From positions 1 through 64,000 of the forward strand of contig JBBILQ010000006.1 in the NCBI GenBank assembly GCA_037444845.1: a stretch of 64,000 nt of DNA. The letters run 5' to 3'. The translations under genes and the position numbers were made by a program. The notes below the pieces were generated by a model that saw only the letters and a list, made by a program, of their open reading frames with translations, was not told where the DNA came from and searched no databases. Positions 51,890 to 59,926 of this stretch are shown here, piece by piece; within the stretch, counting starts at the first letter, position 1; every line of letters begins with the position of its first letter. This stretch comes from JARYMI01 sp037444845 (lineage in GTDB: Bacteria; Acidobacteriota; Aminicenantia; Aminicenantales; UBA8522).

Positions 51890-52717
51890 ATGAAAAGACA
51901 ATTTAGTATTTCGGTCTTTTCTATCGTTTTGCTCGGTTTTGCGCTCCCCTTGTTCAGCCAGTTCACCCCCGAAGAGCTGGCTGAACGGCCAAAATGGGAA
52001 GAGTATCTCAAGAATGCCAACATCGCCGGCCAGGAGCAGCTGGTCGGACCTGAGTCCGTCACCAGCCCCTGGAAGCTGACCTTGGAGCTGGATGGCATCA
52101 CCAAAAATGCCCTCTGGAAGAATCCTGAGGGCAGGATGAAAGGCTTTATCGAGGGCTGGCGGTACGAGATCGCCGCCTATCTTTTCGATAAATATCTCGG
52201 CCTCAACATGGTGCCGCCGACTGTGGAGAAACGATTCCAGGGAAGCCGGGGCTCCTGTCAGCTGTGGGTCACCTACTGGAAAACTCTGAAAAAGATCAAG
52301 GAGGAAAAAATCAAGGTCCCGTCCTACAAGGTTTTTTACTACAACAGAGCGCTATACCTCCAGCGCGCCTTCGATAACCTGATCGGGAACGAGGATCGCC
52401 ATCAGAACAACTACTTCTTCATGGAGGACTGGAGGATGATCCTGCCCGACCACTCCCGCTCTTTCCGCACGGGCAAAAGTTGGACGACAAAGCTGCTCTA
52501 CACGGAAAAGCACCCGGAAGGCCCGATGGTTATGCGCGAACTCCCCCGGGATTTTTTTGAGAAGATCAAGGCGCTCGACTACGACACGATCAAGGGATTG
52601 GTTGGCGAATATCTCGCGGATGATGAAATCAAAGCTGTCCTGGCCCGCAAAGAGCTGATCATCAAGGAAATCAACAAGCTGATCGAGCAGAGCGGAGAAG
52701 ATAAAGTCCTGTACTGA
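51890..52717 (+). CDS. Exported Fam20/PI3K-like kinase-fold protein, second intact paralogue
   Basis: This protein of 275 residues is closely related to the one at 50889. A signal peptide (ISVFSIVLLGFALPLFS/QF) is followed by QFTPEELAERPKWEEYLK, ATP-Lys77 in ALWKNP and Glu93 in YEIAAYLFDKYLGLNMVPP. The catalytic loop is NEDRHQNN (Asp169, Arg170, His171, Asn174), closest to the Fam20/PI3K consensus, and Asp187 lies in PDHSRSF. The tandem arrangement (164 bases apart) and shared features show a local duplication. It is convergent to the RsbW-like gene. Function is inferred from motifs only. Confidence 0.75.
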   Translation: MKRQFSISVFSIVLLGFALPLFSQFTPEELAERPKWEEYLKNANIAGQEQLVGPESVTSPWKLTLELDGITKNALWKNPEGRMKGFIEGWRYEIAAYLFDKYLGLNMVPPTVEKRFQGSRGSCQLWVTYWKTLKKIKEEKIKVPSYKVFYYNRALYLQRAFDNLIGNEDRHQNNYFFMEDWRMILPDHSRSFRTGKSWTTKLLYTEKHPEGPMVMRELPRDFFEKIKALDYDTIKGLVGEYLADDEIKAVLARKELIIKEINKLIEQSGEDKVLY

Positions 52718-52732
52718 TCTCGAGCTCGGCCG

Positions 52733-53149
52733 TCAGCTCGCCGGCGGCCTGACCTTTTTGTACATGGTCAGGATGTTCAGGTTGTTTTCACGGCGATAGG
52801 CGAACCCGTCCATGAGTTTGCGGGCCAGAAAAATGCCCAGTCCTCCCATCCGCTCCTTGGTGGCCAGGTCCTTGAGGCTCGGCTTTCTTATCCGGCTGGG
52901 GTCGAAGGGCACGCCGCTATCCCGGATTTCCAGGTAGAACCTCTCATCCTCATGCCAGGCTTTGACCTGAATCTCTCCGTTGCCTCCAGGATACCCATAG
53001 CGGATAATATTTGTGCACATCTCGACCAGAGCAAGCTCGATCCTGAAAAAATCTTCTTCGGAAATGTCCCATCCATCAAGGTAAGCGCGGAGAAAACTCC
53101 GGACCTTTTCCAGCTCGCTGAGTGTGCTCTGGACTGTCAGTGTTTTCAA
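52733..53149 (-). CDS. RsbW-like anti-sigma factor / Ser-Thr kinase (HATPase)
   Basis: This protein of 138 residues has the GHKL ATPase fold: N-box ALVEMCTNIIRYGYPGG, G1 box RDSGVPFDP, G2-like GGLGIFLARKLMDG. RsbW-type proteins bind and phosphorylate STAS antagonists or inhibit a sigma factor. The STAS protein (41134-41478) and PP2C phosphatase (34430-36106) in the window would complete a partner-switching set, though 11 kb apart. It stands alone, convergent to the second intact kinase-fold gene. Confidence 0.88.
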   Translation of the reverse strand: MKTLTVQSTLSELEKVRSFLRAYLDGWDISEEDFFRIELALVEMCTNIIRYGYPGGNGEIQVKAWHEDERFYLEIRDSGVPFDPSRIRKPSLKDLATKERMGGLGIFLARKLMDGFAYRRENNLNILTMYKKVRPPAS

Positions 53150-53290
53150 CGCTTATTTGCCCTAAAGCGCATCCAATCCTGCTTAAATATTAGCAAAAAG
53201 CTTGTCTGGAGAAAAGGCTTATTCTGGACTCAATCTTGCAGCAAGCTCCATCTGCTTTGGTAAAACCGGGCAGCAGCTATCTCCCGTCCT

Positions 53291-53473
53291 TCAAACTCTG
53301 ATGCGGTCGAGAATCGTGACGAGCTTTGGGATTGAACTCCTGATCAGAGTGATCGATTCTTCAGGATTATAGATGCAACGGATCTTGATATCCCCTCCCC
53401 TGCTGACCTCGATTATTTCATAGACCGGATACTCTCCGACGTGAAGAGTATCAATGATCCTTTCTTCAGGCAT
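53291..53473 (-). CDS. Small conserved-looking hypothetical protein
   Basis: This protein of 60 residues is mainly beta-strand and charged (IIDTLHVGEYPVYEIIEVSR, ESITLIRSSIPKLV). GAGAGGGGAT precedes the ATG at 53473, which is why that start is chosen over an upstream one. I do not recognise a family. No function proposed. Confidence 0.45.
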   Translation of the reverse strand: MPEERIIDTLHVGEYPVYEIIEVSRGGDIKIRCIYNPEESITLIRSSIPKLVTILDRIRV

Positions 53474-53510
53474 ATCCCCTCTCCCCAACTTTCAGGCGCT
53501 CCTTTTTGCC

Positions 53511-53669
53511 CTAAAGCGATTTCCGGCAATGCTGGCACTGGTCCAGCTTGCAGCCGCAGCTATTGCAGAGTTCTAAAGCGATGCTGCTCGTTCCTCTTCC
53601 GCAGGCTGTGCACGTGCCGATAGCGGCAGGATACCCCAATTTCTGGCAGCTTGTGCATAGATAGTCCAT
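53511..53669 (-). CDS. Small zinc-ribbon protein with four CxxC pairs
   Basis: From the ATG at 53669 the frame gives 52 residues with CTSC, CTAC, CNSC and CQHC, spaced as two zinc-binding knuckle pairs. A longer frame to 53801 adds two further Cys (SCLKRCPE) and a basic stretch, so the true start is uncertain. Ribosome site is weak. It may bind nucleic acid or protein; no family assigned. It follows the MFS gene by about 40 bases or more and precedes the 60-residue protein on the same strand. Confidence 0.45.
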   Translation of the reverse strand: MDYLCTSCQKLGYPAAIGTCTACGRGTSSIALELCNSCGCKLDQCQHCRKSL

Positions 53670-53842
53670 GCCCCAGTTGGTTTCCGGACAGCGCTTCAAG
53701 CACGAAAAACCCGTCAAGGCAACGATCATCGCTCTGGCTGCGTTTATTATAAATGATCGCCTGTTTTTCTTTGCCGAGCTGATCGAAGTCAGGCCGTTCA
53801 ATCAGATTCCCCTGCCGCTCTGGCTGAAGCTTCTTGTTCCCC

Positions 53843-55024
53843 TTACGCTGCCTTCGCCCCCCGGCCTATCCTCCCGATGAAAAGCGAAATGATGAAGAGA
53901 ATCCCGGCCATGACCGCAGCGATCGGCAGGCTCCCCTGGACCGAGCGGCCGACGCTCAGGTTCCCGATGATCTTGGGAACGAAGGTCCCGCCTAAGAGGC
54001 CGACGGCGAAGATGATCCCGAAGATGCTGCCGTAGAGGCTGGCCTCGAATTTGGCAAACGTCACGCCAACAATGGTCGGGAATATTGGCGCGAAAACTAG
54101 CCCGGTCAGGAGCACAGCCACGATGGCCAAACCCGCGCTCTTGGTGAGGATCATGATGACGATGGCCAGGACGGAGACGAGCGCCATGAGCGAGATGATC
54201 TTCGCGCCCATGGCGGTCAGGTTTTTCATCGTCGAAGCAAGGAAGCGGCCGACCATCATGGCCACCCCGAAAAAGCTCAGGACCAGGCCGGCGTTCGAAA
54301 CGGCGTTGGGACTCCCGCTGGCGCCGAAAAGCTCGGTCATGAGCGGCTTGACCCAGGTTGCCATGGTGATCTCAAGCGAAACGTAGCAGAAAAGGGCTAA
54401 GGCAGCCACAAGGACGGCAGCGTTTCCAAGGAGCTTGATGGCCATAGAAAATCTGTAGCCAGTCACGGCTTTGGGAAAGCTCGTGGCCAGGGCAAAAAGC
54501 AAAAAGACGATGATGAGCGCACCGATGATAGCCACCGCAGCGCTGTAGCTCAGGCCCAGCGTCTTTAGGAAGAAGACGAAAAGCAGCGGCGTGAGCACGT
54601 ACCCGAGCCCGAAAAAGGCATTGCCCAGGTTGCTGGCGCGGGCTGGATCCTTTCCTTCAAAAAGGACAACTGGAATAAGCGTGTTGCCAACTGTGTTCAG
54701 GCTCATGGCTCCAACCCCAAGAAGGATGCAAGCCAGCAGAGCCAAGGAAAAGCTCGGCGCAAAAGCCAGAAGAAACAGGCTGCCGCTCGTCACCACAAAC
54801 CCGAGGATGGCAATCGGCTTGTAGCCTAACTTGTCGACCAGCGGCCCGATGATGACCTGGACGATGCAACTTGTCAGGAAAAGTCCCATGACCAGGGAGC
54901 CAAACTGGCCCTCGTTGATGCCCAGGCTGGTCATGAGCTCCACCGAGATAGCGCCAAGAATGATGAAACAGATGGCCAGCGAGAACACGGCCATGATGGC
55001 GACCACTGCGGTCATTTTTTTCAT
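53843..55024 (-). CDS. MFS transporter (sugar-permease-like)
   Basis: This protein of 393 residues has about twelve hydrophobic segments. It starts MKKMTAVVAIMAVFSLAIC, with GPLVDKLGYKPIAILGFVVT as the loop 2-3 signature and GVGAMSLNTVGNTLIPVVLFEG characteristic of fucose/glucose permease-like MFS proteins. GAGGAGGGCAC precedes the ATG. Substrate probably a sugar, but this is not certain. Confidence 0.85.
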   Translation of the reverse strand: MKKMTAVVAIMAVFSLAICFIILGAISVELMTSLGINEGQFGSLVMGLFLTSCIVQVIIGPLVDKLGYKPIAILGFVVTSGSLFLLAFAPSFSLALLACILLGVGAMSLNTVGNTLIPVVLFEGKDPARASNLGNAFFGLGYVLTPLLFVFFLKTLGLSYSAAVAIIGALIIVFLLFALATSFPKAVTGYRFSMAIKLLGNAAVLVAALALFCYVSLEITMATWVKPLMTELFGASGSPNAVSNAGLVLSFFGVAMMVGRFLASTMKNLTAMGAKIISLMALVSVLAIVIMILTKSAGLAIVAVLLTGLVFAPIFPTIVGVTFAKFEASLYGSIFGIIFAVGLLGGTFVPKIIGNLSVGRSVQGSLPIAAVMAGILFIISLFIGRIGRGAKAA

Positions 55025-55145
55025 GTGCCCTCCTCCATTCCAAAAGTCTTATCAGAGCTGATCAAAGCGTTGCTCTATATTTACGACAAGTCCGCGGGCA
55101 ATGCAAGCGGGGGAGTCTAATCCCAGATCTGCCCTTAGGAAAACG

Positions 55146-55230
55146 CCGTCATCGCGAGCACCCGTTGGGTGCGTGGCGATCTCATCAACACAATCTGAGA
55201 TTGCTTCGCTTCGCTCGCAAAGACAATTTT
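55146..55230. repeat. Interspersed palindromic repeat (GTCATcGCGAG type)
   Basis: GTCATCGCGAG at the left and CTCGCAAAGAC at the right are inverted copies (9 of 11). Between them lie CACCCGTTGGGTGCGTG and AGATTGCTTCGCTTCG. This pattern, often seen as GTCATTGCGAG ... AGATTGCTTCG, is widespread as a short palindromic element in many bacterial genomes. It lies in the 315-base gap 55025-55339, which otherwise holds only the upstream region of the propeller gene, with a weak TTGTTT - 17 - TATTGT promoter near 55274-55302. Confidence 0.65.
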
Positions 55231-55339
55231 TTAACGGCAAATTCGGGCCTAATCCGGCGCCCAATCAGAGGGATTGTTTACGGGCCCTTTTTATGTTATT
55301 GTAATTGACAGCAATAGGTAAAAAATTGGGGAGGCAAAA

Positions 55340-56467
55340 ATGGAAACCTCACGTTTTCGGAGCTCGGTCTTTCTTTTTCTCCCTGTCTTAATTTTTCTTG
55401 CTTCGGGCTGGGCTTACGGAGACCAGGTCAAAATCAGAACAGAGAACGGCGTGATAGTCGTGTATAACCCAAGGGAACCTGCTCCCCGGCCGGGCGTTCC
55501 GGCCGGATTGTCTGTAAAGGAAGACTTATCCTTGAGGCCAGGCGGGAAAAATGAAGAATCGACGCTGCTCAACCCCACAGACGTGGATTCGGATGAAGCG
55601 GGCAACATCTACATCCTTGACCGCAAAGCGGTCCACATCAAAGTCTTCGACCGCCAGGGGAAGTTCGTCAGGGCAATCGGAAAGAAGGGCCAGGGGCCGG
55701 GAGAATTCCAGCGTCCGTCGGATTTCCAGGTTACTCCGAAGGAGGAGATTCTCGTTTGTGACTCGACGTCGCGGCGCGTGCTTTTGTTCAAGCTCGACGG
55801 AGATTTTTTAAGAGAACTTTCAGCGGGGAAAATGTGGATGTTTACCCAGGCCAAAACAGATTCCAGGGGAGATATCGTGGGCAGTCACACGATCATGGAC
55901 ATGGAAGCGAGATCGGCGCTTCTCCGATTCAATTCAAACCTGGAGCCGCTTTTCACGATCGCCTCTGTGCCCATCGCCAGGTATCCAGTTTTCAACCCGT
56001 ACTTTCCTCTGATTCATTTCGAAGTGACTCCGGAAGGCAATGTTCTCTGGGGAATAACGACAGAATATGAATTCCGCATCGTCAACCCTGACGGGAGGTT
56101 CATCAAAAGAATCATCAAGGATTATGAGCCTGAAAAACTCACCCAAGAGGATCGAGAGAAGAAAGCCAGAGAAATTTGGGGTGACCAGGGCCCTCCCTCA
56201 GATATCCGCGTTGAGTGGCCGAAAAATTACCCAGCTTTTCAGGATTTCATCATGGACGACCGCGGCTGGCTTTTCGTCAGGCCCTACACAAAGAGAAAGG
56301 AAGCGAAAGGCAGCTCTTATGATGTTTTCGATGCCGAGGGGAGATACGTGGCCAGAGTTTTGCTCCCGGCGAGGATACTTCTTATCAAAAACGGGAAGCT
56401 CTACACGATCGAGGAAGACGAGGAGGGCCTCCTGTCTGTGAAGCGCTACAGCCTTGAATGGAGATAA
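55340..56467 (+). CDS. Exported 6-bladed beta-propeller (NHL-like) protein
   Basis: This protein of 375 residues has a signal peptide (FLFLPVLIFLASGWAYGD). Propeller blades follow: NPTDVDSDEAGNIYILD, HIKVFDRQGKFVRAIGKKGQ, GPGEFQRPSDFQVTPKEEIL and AEGRYVARVLLP near the end. NHL/6-bladed propellers bind proteins, sugars or peptidoglycan; no enzymatic residues can be assigned. GGGGAGGC precedes the ATG. It is convergent to the small exported protein at 56482. Confidence 0.8.
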   Translation: METSRFRSSVFLFLPVLIFLASGWAYGDQVKIRTENGVIVVYNPREPAPRPGVPAGLSVKEDLSLRPGGKNEESTLLNPTDVDSDEAGNIYILDRKAVHIKVFDRQGKFVRAIGKKGQGPGEFQRPSDFQVTPKEEILVCDSTSRRVLLFKLDGDFLRELSAGKMWMFTQAKTDSRGDIVGSHTIMDMEARSALLRFNSNLEPLFTIASVPIARYPVFNPYFPLIHFEVTPEGNVLWGITTEYEFRIVNPDGRFIKRIIKDYEPEKLTQEDREKKAREIWGDQGPPSDIRVEWPKNYPAFQDFIMDDRGWLFVRPYTKRKEAKGSSYDVFDAEGRYVARVLLPARILLIKNGKLYTIEEDEEGLLSVKRYSLEWR

Positions 56468-56481
56468 AAGGCCAGCGATCC

Positions 56482-57021
56482 TTACTGACTCAGCTTGGCC
56501 AGCTCGCCGAGCTTCATGTCGTCGAGGAGCTTGTGGAGGAGCGCGGCTTCGCTGGTCCCCGAGCCTCTGAGCTCAACCGAGAAGCGCTTGCCGACGAAAA
56601 GCAGGATTTCAGCGGACTTGTTATCTTCGGTGTTGTCAACCTTTTCCGTTCCCCGAAACCCCTGGATTTTAACGGACTTCTCGTAACCGGTCTCTGTCTC
56701 GCTCTCAAACTCCATCATCCCGATCACGGACGCGCCCATCTCGGCAAACGGCACTCCAGCCAGATCGCTGATCTTGACCTCGATCGTGATCATGTTGTCG
56801 CCGCTCCCCTTTTCATAGATGACATGGGCCTCCGAGCTTGTCATCCCCATGGCCGAGGCTGTCTCTCCGCCGGGCTTCAACCGGGTGAATCCGGCGAGCT
56901 CGATCTTGGGCAAGAACTCCTGCAGTTTCTTGAAGCTCACGACTTTTTGCTGGGTCTGACCCGCGGCCAAGAAGACAAAAGCCGTTGCCAAGATAAGAAA
57001 AAATGCGGCGCTTCTTCTCAT
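56482..57021 (-). CDS. Small exported protein of unknown function
   Basis: This protein of 179 residues has a signal peptide (FFLILATAFVFLAAGQTQQ) and a compact mixed alpha/beta body (SFKKLQEFLPKIELAGFTRL, ISDLAGVPFAEMGASVIGMM, ILLFVGKRFSVELRGSG). AAGGAGG lies 6-12 bases upstream of the ATG at 57021; the longer frame runs back through the tRNA gene and is rejected. Members of this type are common in Acidobacteria-like genomes but unnamed; that is from general familiarity, not a search. Confidence 0.7.
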   Translation of the reverse strand: MRRSAAFFLILATAFVFLAAGQTQQKVVSFKKLQEFLPKIELAGFTRLKPGGETASAMGMTSSEAHVIYEKGSGDNMITIEVKISDLAGVPFAEMGASVIGMMEFESETETGYEKSVKIQGFRGTEKVDNTEDNKSAEILLFVGKRFSVELRGSGTSEAALLHKLLDDMKLGELAKLSQ

Positions 57022-57105
57022 TGTTCCTCCTTGAGCAATCAAAAGCGAAAAATAGTGCCTACTCGCATTCTTAGCACAAACAAGAAAAGAAATTAAGGGA
57101 ATAGT

Positions 57106-57194
57106 TGGTGCCGGAGGAGGGAATCGAACCCACACCCCTGTCGCCAGGGACTGGATTTTGAGTCCAGCGCGTCTGCCAGTTCCGCCACTCCGGC
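57106..57194 (-). tRNA. tRNA-Leu (anticodon CAA), CCA encoded
   Basis: On the minus strand the acceptor arm GCCGGAG pairs with CTCCGGC, followed by A and an encoded CCA (57106-57108). The anticodon arm is CTGGA-CTCAAAA-TCCAG with CAA at the anticodon, reading UUG codons. A long variable arm (CCCTGGCGACAGGG) and the T-arm with GGTTCGATTCC identify a class II tRNA-Leu. A strong promoter lies at 57206-57234. Confidence 0.95.
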
Positions 57195-57205
57195 GTTGCA
57201 GTAAG

Positions 57206-57234
57206 AATATAGGCGAATTGACGCCTTTTTTCAA
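57206..57234 (-). promoter_or_regulatory. Sigma70 promoter of tRNA-Leu
   Basis: On the minus strand: TTGAAA, 17 bases, TATATT, located 11 bases upstream of the mature tRNA 5' end. Confidence 0.75.
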
Positions 57235-57395
57235 TAAGCCACGCCGCTGGGAATCGCCAGATTTGCCTCGCGGCCTATTTTTAGGAATAACTTCATCATT
57301 CAGTATTGCCGGGCGATAATCCTGAGGTCGCCACGCACCCGGGGAGCGCTCTCGATGACAGCAAAAGCACATGCCTTATGGCAATTCTGGTCAAG

Positions 57396-57424
57396 TTGAC
57401 CTTTTTCGGCGATTCTGATAAAAA
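57396..57424 (+). promoter_or_regulatory. Promoter of the heptose operon
   Basis: TTGACC, 17 bases, TAAAAA. The predicted start is near 57431, about 20 bases before the GTG start at 57451. A second TTGACA at 57432 has no good -10 partner upstream of the gene. Confidence 0.5.
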
Positions 57425-57450
57425 TTTCCGATTGACAATAGAGGCAATCC

Positions 57451-58452
57451 GTGGATAAAGAAAAAAGGGCTCTCCTCACTATCACAGACAGGTTTGCCGG
57501 CAAAACAATCGCCGTCTGGGGGGATTTCATCCTCGATGAATACATTTACGGCACCACCCGGCGCGTCTCCCGCGAGGCACCGGTCCTCATCCTGAGCTAC
57601 CAGAAGAAAGATCTCTCCTTAGGTGGGGCGGGAAACTCTGTCCTCAACCTCAAAGCTCTGGGAGCTTCTCCCCTGCCCATCGGCGTCGTAGGCAGGGATG
57701 AGCCAGGCGAGCAAATCATCGCCATCCTCCGCGGCCAAAAAATCCCCGCTGCATATGTCCATAAAACGAAATCCTATCAGACTCCGATCAAGACGCGCAT
57801 TCTCGCTGGCGAGGAAAACACGCGCAAGCAGCAAATCTTGAGGATAGACAGGGAAGCTCAAGTGCCGTCCGACGGGAAACTCAGGGAGCGTCTCTCGTCC
57901 TTTCTTTTTGAAGCCAAGAGCCGGGCCGACGCCCTCCTGATATCTGACTATAATTACCTGACGGTCGCAGAGGATGTCTATTCGAGCATCATGCCCGCCT
58001 GGAAAAAGGCGCAGCGGCCGGTGACTCTCGATTCGCGTTTCCGGCTCCTCCGCTTTAAAGGCGTCACGGCAGCCACACCGAACGAACCTGAAGCCGAGGC
58101 AGCGCTCCAGGTCGAGCTCGGGGATAACATCCGGATGGTCGAAAAAACAGGGAGCCTTCTCCTGAAGAAGCTCCAGTGTCGGGCCCTGCTTATCACCCGG
58201 GGCTCGCGCGGCATGGCCCTGTTCGAGCGGGGAAGGAAGCCGCTCCTCATCCCGGTCCACGGCACAACCGACATCGTCGATGTCACAGGCGCAGGCGACA
58301 CAGTCATCAGCGTCTTCACGCTGGCCTTGGCTTGCGGAGCCGACTTCCGCGAGGCCGCCGAGCTCGCCAACTATGCGGGCGGGGTCGTCGTCATGAAGAA
58401 AGGGACGGCGACACTCACTGTCGCGGAACTAAGGGAGGCCATCTCGTCCTGA
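57451..58452 (+). CDS. rfaE1: PfkB-family heptose-7-phosphate kinase (RfaE domain 1)
   Basis: This protein of 333 residues matches the kinase half of HldE: IAVWGDFILDEYIYGTTRRVS, GGAGNSVLNLKALG, KTRILAGEENTRKQQILRID and DVTGAGDTVISVFTLAL with the catalytic Asp. It phosphorylates D-glycero-D-manno-heptose 7-phosphate in the pathway to ADP-heptose for LPS. Unlike E. coli, kinase and nucleotidyltransferase are separate genes: the next starts one base after this stop. GTG is the likely start. The pathway implies an outer membrane with heptose-containing LPS. Confidence 0.9.
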   Translation: MDKEKRALLTITDRFAGKTIAVWGDFILDEYIYGTTRRVSREAPVLILSYQKKDLSLGGAGNSVLNLKALGASPLPIGVVGRDEPGEQIIAILRGQKIPAAYVHKTKSYQTPIKTRILAGEENTRKQQILRIDREAQVPSDGKLRERLSSFLFEAKSRADALLISDYNYLTVAEDVYSSIMPAWKKAQRPVTLDSRFRLLRFKGVTAATPNEPEAEAALQVELGDNIRMVEKTGSLLLKKLQCRALLITRGSRGMALFERGRKPLLIPVHGTTDIVDVTGAGDTVISVFTLALACGADFREAAELANYAGGVVVMKKGTATLTVAELREAISS

Positions 58453-58453
58453 A

Positions 58454-58930
58454 TTGAAAAAACTGAAAACTCTTACGGAACTCCGAAAGATCATCGCTGC
58501 AGAAAAAGCGAAAGGCAAAACCGTCGTCCTGGCAAACGGCTGTTTCGACCTTTTCCATGTCGGACACATCCGCTATTTGCGTGGAGCCAAGGCAAAGGGA
58601 GATATCCTTGTCGTGGCCATCAACAGCGACGCCTCAGTGAAAAAACTCAAAGGCAAGGGAAGGCCTATTCTTCCCCAGAGAGAACGAGCAGAAATTCTTT
58701 CTGCCTTCTCATTCGTCGATTATGTCACGATTTTCTTCCAGACGAACGTGGAGAAAGTCCTCGCTGCGTTCAAGCCCGATGTCCACGTCAAAGGGTCCGA
58801 CTACACGGAGGAAACGGTTCCCGAGAAGGACACGGTCAGGCGGTACGGCGGGAAAGTCGCCATCGCCGGAGGCCCGAAAATCCGCGACACCTCAGACATC
58901 ATCAGAAAAATCGCTGCGGGCAAAGAATGA
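58454..58930 (+). CDS. rfaE2: Heptose-1-phosphate adenylyltransferase (RfaE domain 2)
   Basis: This protein of 158 residues is the nucleotidyltransferase half of HldE: VVLANGCFDLFHVGHIRYLRG with the HxGH motif, then the lysine-rich KKLKGKGRPILPQRER, and KPDVHVKGSDYTEETVPE. It makes ADP-heptose from heptose 1-phosphate and ATP. The start is probably the TTG at 58454, one base after the rfaE1 stop; no ATG fits nearby. It overlaps the glycosyltransferase gene by 4 bases (ATGA). Confidence 0.92.
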   Translation: MKKLKTLTELRKIIAAEKAKGKTVVLANGCFDLFHVGHIRYLRGAKAKGDILVVAINSDASVKKLKGKGRPILPQRERAEILSAFSFVDYVTIFFQTNVEKVLAAFKPDVHVKGSDYTEETVPEKDTVRRYGGKVAIAGGPKIRDTSDIIRKIAAGKE

Positions 58931-59926
58931 AGGAGAATTTTCTCATCATCAGGCTCAGCTCGCTTGGAGACATCATCCACACTCTTCCCGCCTTTTCGGC
59001 CTTGAGGCGACGTTTTCCCGCGGCAACGATAACCTGGGCCGTCGAGGAAAACGGAAAAGAAATTTTAGACCTCGTCCCCGGCCTGGACGAAATTGCCGTC
59101 ATCGACCGGAAAAAGTGGCGCAGGAGCGCAAACGATATCCGGCAAAAAGGGAGGACGGCGCTCGACTTCCAGGGGCTGATAAAGTCTGCTTTTCTGGCTT
59201 ATCTCTCCCGTTCCCGGAGGAGAATAGGCTTCCATAAGAAAAACCTGAGAGAACCGCTCGCCTCCCTGTTATACACGGAAAAAATTGACCATATCGATGA
59301 ATCAGATGTCCATGTTATCAGCAAAAACCTCAGGCTGCTCAGACCTCTGGGCGTTGAGGAAGAAAGCTATGAATTCCCGCTCGTCCTTCCCGGCACGCTT
59401 CTGAGCTCCGTGGCCTCCAAGCTCGCTGAGTCCGGAATCCCGGAAGGAAAAAGGCTTATTATCTACAACCTTGGAGCCGCCTGGGAGACAAAACGGTGGT
59501 TTCCGGAAAAATGGGCAGAGTTGATCGAGAAAACCCGGTTCGACGGCTCTTCTCCTCTTCTCCTCTGGGGGAACGAGGAAGAGAAAAACATGGCCCTGGA
59601 AGTGCACGAGAGAACCGGGGCGCTCCTCTCCCCTTTTCTGACGATCAAAGAGGCCCTGGCCTTGATTAAAAAGGCAGCTCTCCTCGTGAGCGGCGATACT
59701 TTTGCCCTTCAGGCAGCCTGTGCGCTGGCCACTCCTGTCGTGGGCCTTTTCGGCCCCACCAACCCGCANNNNNNNNNNTTTCAGGCCGTCTGACAGAGTC
59801 GTTTTTCATAAGCTCAACTGCAACCCTTGTTATAAAAGAACCTGTCCGACGCTCGACTGCCTCAAAGCCCTCAAGGTCGAAGATGCCGTTGAAGCGATAA
59901 AGGAAGCATGGGAAAGCCATGTGTGA
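58927..59926 (+). CDS. GT9 (heptosyltransferase-like) glycosyltransferase, interrupted by assembly gap
   Basis: The N-terminal part reads ENFLIIRLSSLGDIIHTLPA, RFPAATITWAVEENGKEIL and IIYNLGAAWETKRWFPEKWAEL. LVSGDTFALQAACALATPVVGLFG follows, where the GT9 nucleotide-sugar motif lies. A run of ten Ns (59769-59778) breaks the frame. Beyond it, the tail FHKLNCNPCYKRTCPTLDCL in a different frame is also typical of GT9, so the gene is whole in the genome and the gap size is only nominal. It should add heptose to the LPS core in the cytoplasm. The start overlaps rfaE2 as ATGA. Confidence 0.88.
59769..59778. other. Assembly gap (ten Ns)
   Basis: Ten undetermined bases inside the GT9 gene. The frames on the two sides differ, so the true length is not ten. 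Confidence 0.99.

Noticed and set aside
57022..57372. N-terminal extension of the small exported protein at 56482
   Set aside because: The extended frame runs through the tRNA-Leu gene; AAGGAGG and a signal peptide fix the start at 57021.
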